Shown piece after piece: positions 40,782-52,358 of a stretch of 64,000 nt of DNA. This stretch comes from Moringa oleifera (Eukaryota > Streptophyta > Magnoliopsida > Brassicales > Moringaceae): the NCBI GenBank assembly GCA_021397835.1, contig JAJFZO010000094.1, positions 1,962,501 to 2,026,500 on the forward strand, written 5' to 3'. Numbering within the stretch: the first letter of the stretch is position 1; the number at the start of each line of letters is the position of its first letter. A program made the translations under genes and the position numbers. The notes beneath the pieces were generated by a model, which was not told the DNA's origin, made no database searches, and was given only the letters and a program-made list of their open reading frames with translations.

Positions 40782-42330
40782 TTAGCCATCAGGGTTCTAC
40801 CTGTTTTTTGTTTTTACTTTAGTTACTTGTCACAGAATGCAAGCAATGTTGCAGCTTCGACTGTGTCATTGCATAATTTTGAAATAGATGAATATATGTA
40901 GTAATTAATATAGCAACTTCATGGAGAGGAGATTGACACTAAAACAGAGTATCATATTGTTATAGGACAATAATTATGTATTGTTAATGTTTTTGTATTA
41001 TTCAAGATGTTTTGTTAATTGATAATATGGTAAGTTTAGGGTTAAGTAGGATTCTAGTTTCTTATTTAGAGATTAGATCTGGTGTCTATATAATCAGCAC
41101 TGTAATAGTAGAGGTTCAAGGTTCATGAGAATCATCCATCTCTATGTGAGAATCATATGGGCCATTGAGAATTATTGAGATTAAGGTTCTCTTGATAGTT
41201 TTTGAGTTTAAGAAAAACTAACATAATACGTATATGAGCTCAAGTGGATTCAGTAAATCATGCAGATTAATTCATATATTAAGCTGTACAAGTCAAGCCC
41301 ACATTTGTGTACTGTGGATCATGTATTTTAAGTTTTCAATGTCGTGAAGGTCAGTCATAATGCCAACACTGATTGTACTAAAGGAGTGGAAAATTAATAT
41401 AGAATATAGAATATTTATTTTTATATAATTAGAATATTTTGCATAACTAATTTTGTTTGTTTATAATAATAAATTAAATATTTTTTTTATATAATAAGAA
41501 AAACATTTTAAAATAAAAAATTAGATTAAATTATTTGTTCTGCCTTGTGCCAGTTTAAGGCGGGTATCCATATATTTGTGGGTGATACAAAATTCAATAA
41601 AAAAGAATAGATACAACATATTTTGTTGAATGAATTAAAATTTTATAAACAATTAACCTAAAGTCATAACCATAAAATTAAGCATGAATTCTATTCTGTA
41701 TATGTGCTTTTCATATTTTCTAGTGGAGCAATATGCATCCTGTACTTTTCAATTTCTTTCTTACTAGACAATATATCAGAGCAATATGTATTTGAAAAAA
41801 GAACTAATAAAATAAAATTAAATATAAAACAAAATAATTGAAACAAGGACAAGCTTAGAACTCTGCTGGTGAGCAGACCCCTACTTAGAACAATCTACAG
41901 CTCTGGAGCAAGTTACACAGATCATTGATGAACATATAAACTCATATTTTAACTTTTAATAAATATTGGAGTTTAAATTTCATGAGCTGTTATCTGGTGT
42001 GCATGCCACTATACACAAGCGACTGATGATGCTTTCCACCGTAGAAGATTAAAACAGCAAGGTAGGTGCCAATCTTACTCGCCATAGCCAACAAAATTGG
42101 CTCTGCCCGGTTCAAACTGCATATTTGTGTTATATTGAACATAACAATGGAGTTCAAAAATCATTTCAACTTAGACCAACTGCCCAAATCAAATCATACC
42201 ATTACAACATCTCTGTGCTAGCTCTAGTTGGCAAAAATATCTTGGACAACAGTCATCTGCTTTAACAACTCTACATCCACCTCAACAATCTGATAGAATC
42301 TTGCAGAAATGGCCGCCTAGCTGATAAATG
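40782..42330. other. intergenic region between convergent genes
   Basis: The dehydrogenase and PrfB1 genes end towards each other here. The first few hundred bases probably hold the 3' untranslated region of the dehydrogenase gene, and the last few hundred that of PrfB1. The middle (about 41390-41660) is very AT-rich. No further gene is visible. Confidence 0.6.
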
Positions 42331-45300
42331 TTAACTCGGGCCACTCCCAGAAACCATCATACTGTATTTATGTTTGAGGTAAGCTTTGATAAAGGGGTCC
42401 AGTTCACCATCCATCACAGATGCAATGTCTGATGTCTCATGTCCTGTTCTTACATCTTTGACAAGTTTGTATGGATGAAACACATAGTTTCGGATCTGCT
42501 GGCCCCATTCAGCCTTCACCGCATCTCCCCTTATTTGCTTGATTTCAGATGCTCGCTGCTCCTCAGCTATCACTAACAGCTTAGCTTTTAATCGGCTCAT
42601 GGCCTTGATCTTGTTTGCCAGCTGACTTCTCTCTTCTGCAATATAGTTAAGCAAAAGCATTCAAAATCTTAATTAAAAAATAATCTATGTAAAGCACACA
42701 ATATTTTTCTATAAATAATGTCAAACAGATCATTTCATGCTTGTGTTCCCAATCGAGAAATCTTTTAATTAGAAGTTGACATAGGAGTAGTTGTCACCAC
42801 TTGGAGCCACTGTTGTTCCTCTGTCCGGACAAAAGTTAAAAATGATTTTAAGAGAGTCACTAGAAAACCAACTATTATCATTCACAAAGTGGACTATATT
42901 TATAGAACCAAAAATACTTTGGAGTAGTTGTGTGATTAAGGCAACCTGTGCAACGAACTGTAACACCAGTTGGGATGTGAGTGATCCGAACAGCAGTTTC
43001 AACCTTGTTCACATTCTGGCCTCCTTTCCCACCTGCCCTTGAAAAACTGATTTCTAAGTCTTCCTCAGGTATTTCAACTTCCATTGACTCTTCGGGAAGA
43101 AGTGGCATGACTTCAATACCAGAAAAGCTTGTCTGCATACAATTCTCATATTAGGTCGAAAGACAAGACATCTATCTGTCTTCACATGCATTAGCATGAC
43201 CAGAGTGACAGTGAGAAACTCATTTACACACACACGCAAAATCTCATAATCCACAGAGAGGCCTTTCTATGGCATGTCTAGACCTCCTACAAAGAGGATA
43301 TCCTTGAACACAGTGGATGAGGAAGCCAAGCAGCCAGTTACAAAGCATTTGGGGACTCGGGCATAGTTGAGTTGAAACCTTTTGCAGATTAGTTTGAAAA
43401 AGTTTGATGGGATACGATATTCATATGCAAAAGAATGGCTTCCTTAAGAACTTCAGGTGATACCACAGAAGAAGAAAGATATGACTAGTGAAAAAATAAA
43501 GGAAAACAAAGTAGGCTAATTATGATCACATAGCACAAAAACAAACGCATCTTAAAAGATCAATTCCCCAAATACCACTAACTTTTGTCTTTCTATAGCA
43601 AAAAATTTATTCAGAAGAACACTGATGTGATGCCACCTAGGAAAAGGAGTGTTGAATTACAAATTAAAAATTAAATAATCTCTAGCAGATACATATTCAT
43701 CTAGAAATAATAATTGAACAGGATTTTTATAGTTTATAACCATCTATATCTGATTGAAGAGCTAAACCCTCCATTTTTTTCAAATGTTCTTGGATTTATC
43801 TCATTCAAGACCACCCAAAATTTGACCATGGGATTAGACTAATGGATTGATTGATCTGGCTAGAGCAAGTATCCCAGACAAAGCCCACACCACCAACTGA
43901 AACAGCAACCGTCCAAGAGACTCCCAATACAAGAGCTCACTCCCAAGATTACCTTGCCCATGGGCACCACAAACAAAATGATCAACAGTTTTTACTTCCT
44001 TGCAAAAGAAACATTGATAAACCAACATCCTCTCTCTTTTCCTCAAGGTATCAATAATCAAAATTCTCTCCCCTGCTGCTCCCACGTCACAGAAGCAACC
44101 TTAAGAGCAGTACCTCTTTTCCAAGTAGCTTCACATGATGATTTTCCCCCAGGAAAAATAGAAAAAAGACTTCAAGTCAAAATCCTCCCTTTTTAAGACT
44201 CAATCACCCCATCCAGACACTCCAAAGCTGCTCCGCCTCCACACAACTCCTCAAAACCGTGCCATGAATATTTCAATCTTGCACACCATGGATGAAAGTC
44301 AAATCGTAAAACAATCTCTCTGTTAGACTTCAAAAGTTCAAGCTAAGGCATTCTTCTTCCTATATCGCAGAAGTACCAAAAATTGGAGTTCCACATCCTC
44401 TGACCAATAACCATTAAGAGAAAAAGAACAGATGTTCTATTTCACATCTGGAAATTAACAAGAAAGAATCCTTGTCCCCTTCTAAACCCATTTCCGAACT
44501 CAACACCACATGCAACTTTCCCTAGCTCGTGGTCAACCCATGATGATCATACTTGAACTTATTTCACAAGAAAGAATCCTTGTCCCCTCCTAAACCCGTC
44601 TCTAAAACTTTGTTTTGTACACCATGAACCTCCATAACCATTTACCACTTCATGCCTAGGCAATCTTTCTCCACCACTTAATGACACACCATTTAACCAA
44701 GTGATACCTTTACTAGTCTAAGGATAACTAAATCAGTTTTTAAATGAAATTTTTTCTAGTCATTGCCTTACAAGTTCCTCTAAAAGTTTACGAAAATCCT
44801 TCTAGAATGACCCAGCAGATAACCCTTTTATAAGGCAGTTTCTGACTAGAAAGTAAAGAGAAGCTACAACAACAAACCTGTGCATAAAGGTGGCCTTTGT
44901 TCAGGGACGTGCAAAGATCAGAACAAATTTCAGAGAGTTGCAAGTAGGCACTTATAATATAATCTCCAGCCAACTCTAACAATTATATAAATACTCCGGA
45001 TATAAGGAAACTAAATGCAGCTAAAAAAAATGGAAAAATTGGACTGATTTATCTAAAACCTCATGCATGCTTTCTGATTAAAAAAGAGAGAGAGAGAGAG
45101 AGAGAAAGGAAACAAAATCTCATGCATGCATCAACAATTTGGCAGCAATCATCTTAACAGCAGTGGATCGTTCGATTATTGGAAGCATGTCCTAAGCTGA
45201 CTAAGAAGGTGTTTCCTTTCTTTTCTGATAATTGTCAGGAATACTGGATGCGTGGAGTTCCATTGAAATAAGGACAATACTGCGACCAGATATCCTATCT

Positions 45301-48300
45301 ATTTCAGCTTTGTCATGTCCAATTGTCAACTCCAAGTGTGTGATAGAGGAAGCATAATTCATCAAAAGTCATACACATGAATAAAATTTTTCTAAAACTA
45401 AAATCCATGTAAGTCTCTTTGCAAGAAGGAAAGTGCTTCAGGAGAATCAAATTATGTATTACCTGGCGAAGACCTTTGGCATTGAAAGGAGACTGTCGCA
45501 CAATGCGATGTGTTCCTTTCTCACCAGACAGATACCCATAAGCATAACGGCCTTCAACTTCAAGTGTGGCTGACTTAATCCCAGCTTCCTCTCCAGAGGA
45601 TTTCTCAACCACCCTTGTCTTGTACCGCTGCTTCTCTCCCCATCTCATATACATTCTGAGAAGCATGTCAGCCCAATCCTACACTGGAATCCATCAAGAT
45701 TTTTACACAAGAAAAGCAAAAAAAGGAACTCAATGGTTTGCTTGCCCTTCAACTTTTGTTTGTAAATCCATACTGTAACTAACTTAAATATTTTTGTAGC
45801 ACAGGAAACTCAGTTGAAGTAAGTTTCTTGAATATATGATTACCAAGAATAGTGAGTTGTAGAGTGGCAATACAGCTCTCATGGATATGCTATCTCTTAA
45901 GTTCAATCTTTTGGGAGAACCAGATGACAACAATCAAAGTCTGGAAACTTTCAAACTTAAACTTTTGCAAGAGTGATTTCCTACGTTTCTATCATCCTAA
46001 ATTATGAACAAGTGCCTTGGTCATGGTCCTCCAACAAATTTTCAATTAAGCTCCAGTAACTTGCTCTTTTTTTTTTAAATTATAAATTAGAAACAAAATC
46101 AGCTGCTATATATCTAGCACCAAGGAGGTGCTTCCATGTACAAGTAACGTTATCTATTTACATAGCAAGAGTTCCATGAACTTCGCAAGTTCTAACTCAT
46201 TTACATTATAATTCCCAGTACCCCAATAATGCAGTACCAAGCCCCATCTACCTCTAAGGTAGCCCATCTGAGTTTCAACCCCTTCCAAAGCCCTCTTATT
46301 CCTCTCCCCCAACATCTTTCAAAGCAAAGAACAAATAAAAGATTCATGCTGGACAGAATAATTCCTTTAAACAAACTCAAAAAACTCTCAAGTGCCTATA
46401 AAATATTAAAGGTCATTCCGAGTCTTATTACAGCACAAAAAAGAAAGAAAATTAGTTAAAATAGTGATGGGAGTGAATTCCAAAACACGTAGAAAATAAT
46501 CAATGTCACATATACCTTTCCGAGAATTTGGTCAACCCACTCGAATAGAACAACTAGGAAAGTATTAAGAGATTATGGTTATTGAAAGAATGAAGAGGGA
46601 GAAGAAAATAACAAAGTAGAGCCTTGGGCCTTAAACAATAGAGATTTTGGATCCAAAAAATACTGCATTATCAAATAATATCATAACAAATATGTCTCAA
46701 ACACTAAGACGACAACTTTAAGTATTTATAACCACCAAATACTGATAGAAATAAGGAATTAAACTTCTAATATGCTCTGATTTAATAGAAATAGGAAATC
46801 TAAAATCTCAATGGGAACTATATTAAGGTCTTAAAACGAATTACATAACAGAAGGAAACATATCTTTCCTAATTTCAGAGAAAAAGGAAATATATCGTTT
46901 CTCCTAATTTCAGAATTTACACCTGCAATAGGTTTTCCTCAAACTAAAATCAATCCTTCATCTTTCAAAGATTTCAACTTTTGTGTCCGTACTGTACTTG
47001 CCTACAATGAGTCCGCTCATTCAACTGTTAGGAAATAAGGACTTCACTGCCAAGACAGCTATTTGGAAAAAGGACAAAGTTGCTATTTACTCATCTGATT
47101 ATGCACTGAAAGCTGGTGCATTATAATTTTTTCACATTTTCCATTTGTAATAGTTTCTACTAACTCAAATAGGTAAGTGTGATTTTTTTTAAAAAAAATG
47201 GGATTTATAGGTTTTTGTAATTAACCTTAGAATCTTTGATAGGTGGCAGCATACTGCAGGATTATATAAGTCCTATTATCTGTGTACTTATTATCCACTA
47301 CAATCATCCGTTTCTGATTCCGTAGTTGCTTTCATGTTTTCTCCATCAAGTTAGCCAAAAAGTTGAGTTGCATGCATAACCATGCCCATGGCACATTACA
47401 ATTCCAATACATTCACCAGCATCTGATCCTCATTGATTCTGTACTATGACATTTTAAAACATCAAGTACAATGCATAGATGCCAAAAAGCAGTTGGCCAA
47501 GGTGAAGAAGATTCATCATGGCTTGCGAGTCACAGCAACAGGTAGATATATCATTCCTAAACTTGAAAGCAGGATTTCAGAATTTTATTTGTCTCACAAC
47601 AATCAAAAGCAAGCAAAAAAATATGGCCAACAAAAAAATTGAAGTTTCTAAAACTGATGGCTGACTAAGGAGATATATCAGCTGGTGTATACTGAATTAT
47701 GGACCCCTATCAATACATGTACACAGATTAACACTTTCATCTGACTAACGGGAAGAATGATATATATCCTTAGGCAAAAAAGAACCATTCACCTGCGCAT
47801 CAGTACCTCCTGCACCAGCTGTTATCGAGATAACAGCACCCTCTTTGTCATAGGGACCAGAAAGAAGTTGAGTCAACTCGAATTGATCCAATGCCTTGTT
47901 TAATTCTTTAATAATGCTGGAAGCCTCCTCAAGAAGTCCAGCATCTATAGAGTCCATCTCCTCTGTTAGTTTAACTATAGTTTCTGCATCTTCAACCTGC
48001 ATCCCGGGTTACATTATCATCCATCATATCCTGAAAGCATTAGAGATGACTTTTCCATCTTCAAAAAGAGAAAAATTTCAGCTACAGTTAATTTGAGGGG
48101 AAAAAAATGTCAGAAATGCAGATCCAGGAACCAGACAGATGTCTCCAAAAGGGCATTCTAACATTTTGGACCTTCAAAATGCTAGAAATATCAAGATATG
48201 GCTAGAAAGGTAGAAGGTCAAAACACTAACTTGAATCCCAAAACGTTAATCAGTCCTTGAAACTGACATTATACCTGTAGCTCATGAAAAGGGGAATAAT

Positions 48301-50535
48301 TTTGAGCTAGTCATCAGCGGAACAATTTAAATTAGTTAAACGCCTAGGATTGATGACTCTTCAACATACTGAACAGCCCACCTAATGGCCAAACAATTAA
48401 AAAGAAATGCATGACCATCAAAGACAAGGTCAAATTTTAAGCTTCTTATATACATTGAGATGTATCTCCTATCAGATCAAGTGCCAGTTCTTTTTTCTTT
48501 GAGATTTTGTTGATAGGTAAAAGCAGTAAGTAGCTTTGGAGAAAAGAAGACAGTAACACGTGTACATCTAAAATTATATAACCTTAAAATGCTAGTTTTC
48601 CATTCAGCCTTTCCATAAAGGAGGAGAAATCATGCTGAATGATCATAAGTTTCAAAGCAACTTTTCTTTTTGGTTAGGTGTTAGGGATTACTCAGGAACG
48701 TAAGCAATTTACAGTCTGAGCACAGGTGAAACAGTGTTAAATTATGTGATCAACTTGCGCACTTAACATACTGATGATATTGTCATTATCTCACTTAATG
48801 AATTAATGTTGGATTCCTACGATGAATTGTTCAATAGTAACTTGTCCAGAATTTCTGCTCTGCTAATTTTGACATAATGGAAAATACATTATCGTTCTTA
48901 GAGAAAAGAAAATCAAGACCTTGGCTTTGAACTCAGCAAGCACTCTTATCTTATCCTTTACATCAGTCAGAGCCGAAAGGGTTTCTTGAGCTTTACCCCG
49001 GTCATCCCAAAAGGAGCTATCAGATGCTTTCAACTCCAAATTAGCAACTTCCTTTTCTAACTGCTGAAGACCAGCAGAAGCTCTAACCTCTTCAACTCGT
49101 TCTGAGGCAATTTCTACATCCTTTCTTAAGGTGAAAAAATCTGTCAGCAAGGCCAGGTCACTAACAGCATTATAATCAGGCAGTCGACATGCCTAAAAAG
49201 TTTTCTTTAAGTAGAAGACCAGTTGCATTTCAAAATAGTAAAGTTCAAAATGGCAACAATCAAGCGTGATAAAAGAGCTTTCTTTTGGAATAAACTGTTT
49301 TGTAGATGGTAACAAGAACAGCAACAATAACCATCAAAGACATTTTACCACTTAGAAGGTATAGAATTTTTCGTTGAAAATGCTAGGCAAGTAATGACAA
49401 ATTGAATGCCAAACAAACAAAAGAGCATGAATTAAGTCCCAAACTCTCAAAAGTAATAACCATCAAAGATATTTATCACTTAGAACTATTTTTAGTTGAA
49501 AAGGCTAAGCAAAGGATGGTAAGTTGGATGCCAAATGAACAAGGGAGCATGAATTTCGGTCTCTAAATTGAGAAATTATCTCAATGCCAACTACATAACA
49601 CGGTAATCCTGGGGAACCATATATGATCCAAGCTTGCTATGATTGTCAATGCACATGAGAAAAGCAAAGTTAAATAAGTTACAATATCAGCATAAATATT
49701 CAAGGAATACGAGAATTCATGAAAATTCATCTGAGCGGCCAAAAGTGCTTTCACCTTTGAGCTAAATATGTGCTATCTAATTTAAATTTGATGCAGAACT
49801 TTCCATCAATTCGTTACATCTATACGATTTGGTGATCTTCCCAATAATTCAAATAGAAAAGCATCTACTATGTTTTTTTCCTTTTATTTTGGTACATGAA
49901 CTATGACCTTTCCTCATAATGACATCAGCACATAGCAGTAGTGGACGCAAGATCATCATGAAAATTAACCCTGTTCTCTACAAACAATGTTCAGGATTTC
50001 TCTTTGTACTTGGTAACCTTCAATCTCCAGGGACACTATAAATGCTACAGCAAAAAAAGGTACCTCAAATTCATGTTGACCAGAAACATATTCCAACGAC
50101 TTTTCTCACTTCTCTTGCCAATGGGCAGAGAGTATCAATGAAAAAAGAGAAGACAAGCTAAACCACATTCTAATATTCAGCAACATAATCTGGTTAGAGG
50201 TAGGATGAAATAAACACAATGCTGTTGCCATTGAAAAGATGACCCAAGCTACACATCAAATGAGGAAGTTACAATTGAACTTCTTAACACATATATAACA
50301 ATAAATTTAACAAAAATTATTCAAATAGTATACAGTGAAAGTGTACCTTGCATTAACCATTCTCTTGCGTCAGTTTCTGTCTCTGCACCCAATTGACTCT
50401 CTGGTGCCGCACATATAACTGAGTCAAATGCATAGAACAGGTAAACAAATATTTATACCTATGGGCAGACACCTCAATATGATAAGTCAAATAACAACTA
50501 AATAGAAGGCAAAATTTGAAACTATCTTCAATCTC

Positions 50536-50567
<32 letters not shown>

Positions 50568-51049
50568 AGCTCCTAATAGAAACTAGGAAATTTCAAAGAA
50601 ATCAGTTAAAATGGATAACAAGATTTAAAAGTACGAAAAATAAAATAAAAAATAAGAGTACGAAGCAAGAAAACCATCAATAATCATCGTGATACACATA
50701 ATATTCAGAATTCTTATCCACATAATGTTCAAGAGATGTGAATAAGAAAGTCTAACAGCGAAAAATTCTTGATGTTCAAGAAAAAATTAAACAGATAAAA
50801 AAACCCAGAAATCATCTAGTCTATTATAAAGAGAAATGCTTCGAAGACGAAAGTACCAGAAGAAGTCAAACGAGAAACGGCAGGGCGAACTGGAGGGAGG
50901 CCCAAAGAGGCAGTAGAAGCGGGTGTGAAAACTGGAGAAGCAAGAGTGAGGCTTTGTGGCAGTAGCAGCTGTTTCTGAGATTGTTTTATTAAGGGTACTG
51001 TTCTGATGGCGCTCCAGCTCGATAGAGATTGCATAATGCTAACCTCCAT
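42331..51049 (-). CDS. PRFB1: plastid peptide chain release factor PrfB1 (RF2 type)
   Basis: Seven exons (50857-51049, 50347-50418, 48920-49140, 47793-47996, 45463-45678, 42946-43132, 42331-42635) join in frame to 465 aa. The first 80 or so residues are Ser/Pro/Leu-rich and look like a transit peptide. A helical N-domain follows ([20 protein letters not shown]), then [20 protein letters not shown], the RF2 stop-codon recognition tripeptide SPF (293-295) and the catalytic GGQ (339-341, in [19 protein letters not shown]). The end is [16 protein letters not shown]. The enzyme releases the peptide at UGA (and UAA) codons on plastid ribosomes; Arabidopsis PrfB1 (HCF109) also stabilises UGA-ending plastid mRNAs. 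The intact GGQ separates it from the GGQ-less paralogue PrfB3. The 2.3-kb intron before exon 6 holds a LINE relic. Confidence 0.95.
43790..44700 (-). mobile_element. L1-type LINE, 3' fragment in a PrfB1 intron
   Basis: On the minus strand, 43834-44130 contains a zf-RVT-like segment: [11 protein letters not shown], then after a frame change [20 protein letters not shown] and [11 protein letters not shown]. Upstream (44130-44700) is decayed RT-derived text, with the phrase GGACAAGGATTCTTTCTTGT repeated about 110 bp apart (near 44460 and 44570). Stops and frameshifts are frequent. It is in the same orientation as PrfB1. The boundaries are approximate. Confidence 0.6.
45084..45105. repeat. (AG)n microsatellite
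   Basis: About eleven AG dinucleotides lie in the PrfB1 intron between exons 5 and 6. Confidence 0.85.
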
Positions 51050-51134
51050 AGCTTGCTTGCTTAGCTACTGGGTATGGCTATGCCATTTGCGCTCTCCTTT
51101 ATTTCAGGGACATTTAGGAAGAGCCAGAATGTTG

Positions 51135-51144
51135 CCACGTCATC
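51135..51144. promoter_or_regulatory. CCACGTCATC site upstream of PrfB1
   Basis: The plus strand reads CCACGTCATC, 86 bp before the PrfB1 ATG. The ACGT core is a bZIP-binding type. It is the same ten bases, in the same orientation to the gene, as the site upstream of CRT3, although no ER-stress role is expected for PrfB1. Light-related bZIPs such as HY5 also bind ACGT cores, which would suit a plastid gene; this is inference only. Confidence 0.35.
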
Positions 51145-51576
51145 ATCGTCGATGGATGAATCATTTGCCATGTCATCAGCAGCTTGCCCTTTCTCGGATG
51201 AACTCACTGCCTGAGTACATGTAAGGAAATGAATTATGCACATTCTCGTCTCATCTTCATGTCAGGATCCTAATTCTCTAGGATTAAGTTTCAGAATTTT
51301 ATTAAGTTTTAATTTAAAATAGGTTTTGATTTTGTAAAATTTTTATTTTAAAATCTAATGAAAATCAGAATAATTTTAATTTAAAAATTTACTAAGAATT
51401 GAAATAATTTTGATTTAAAATTTTACTAAGAATTGAAATAATTTTGATTTAAAAAATTACAAATCATTTTTTTTTTTTTACTTTATAAAGCTCACAAGGT
51501 GTCATTCTTTCCAATAAATAAGAATTGTATGTTTCTTTTCACTTTTTAATAAATATAGAATAACACATTTTTATTA
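51145..51576. other. short region between the PrfB1 promoter and the Mutator-like element
   Basis: From about 51290 the sequence is AT-rich and contains three near-copies of an AATTTTGATTTAAAA-like phrase with ACTAAGAATTGAAAT between them (about 51375-51460). No gene is present. It is the only spacer between PrfB1 and the large transposon. Confidence 0.55.
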
Positions 51577-52358
51577 GAGGAAATTGTCAAAATTAGTATC
51601 CCGCCAATATTTTTTTGCAAAAGAAACTTCTTTTATTAAGTTGTTTTTTTTAGCACTTACATGTATTAGAAAGGCGAAAATACCCTTAAAAAGACAATGA
51701 TACCTTTGAAATTAAAATAATTCAAAAATTGAGGAGATTTGTCTGAATACTTTCTTTATTTGAGCTCTCTTTCTTTCTCTGACCTCTTTTTCTTGCATCT
51801 GGGTTTTCTTTGCTTTTTGTTTTGGTTTTTTCTTCCCTCCTTTGTATCCAAGATCCAAAGAAGGAATCGAAGGTAGTCACTAACATTTTTAACTATTTGT
51901 CCTGCAGAGAAGAAAGCTCATATTTTTGAGTGCATATTTCTCAATCTCGTGTTTTTTCACAACATATTTGTCTTCAAAATCAGAACATGCTCGAAGGTGA
52001 AAAGGGTGACGGGTATACCTTTGAACAATAATGTAGCTTGAATATAATTTGTGTTCTTCTATATATATATGAATGTATATGTATGTATATATACATTCAT
52101 ATATATTTAAAAATCGTATCTTAATTGATAAATCGTAACATAATTATGCATTTGCGGAACAACGTAGCTTAAATATTCCGTTATATATAGAATATGAAAA
52201 AATATATATGTTTGAAAATTATATCTTAGTAAATCGTAACATGATTATGATAATTCGTAACTTCTCTCATGAAATCGTAACAAGTTTATGAAATCGTGCC
52301 TTATTTTATGTTATAAGTAATTATTTTCAGTTGTAATTTGAAATATTTTCTTTATAGA

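Noticed and set aside
51061..51243. Short minus-strand frame upstream of PrfB1, possible uORF
   Set aside because: It lies in the presumed promoter/5' region, with no evidence of transcription or conservation; its acidic run arises from the CATCATCGTC repeat.
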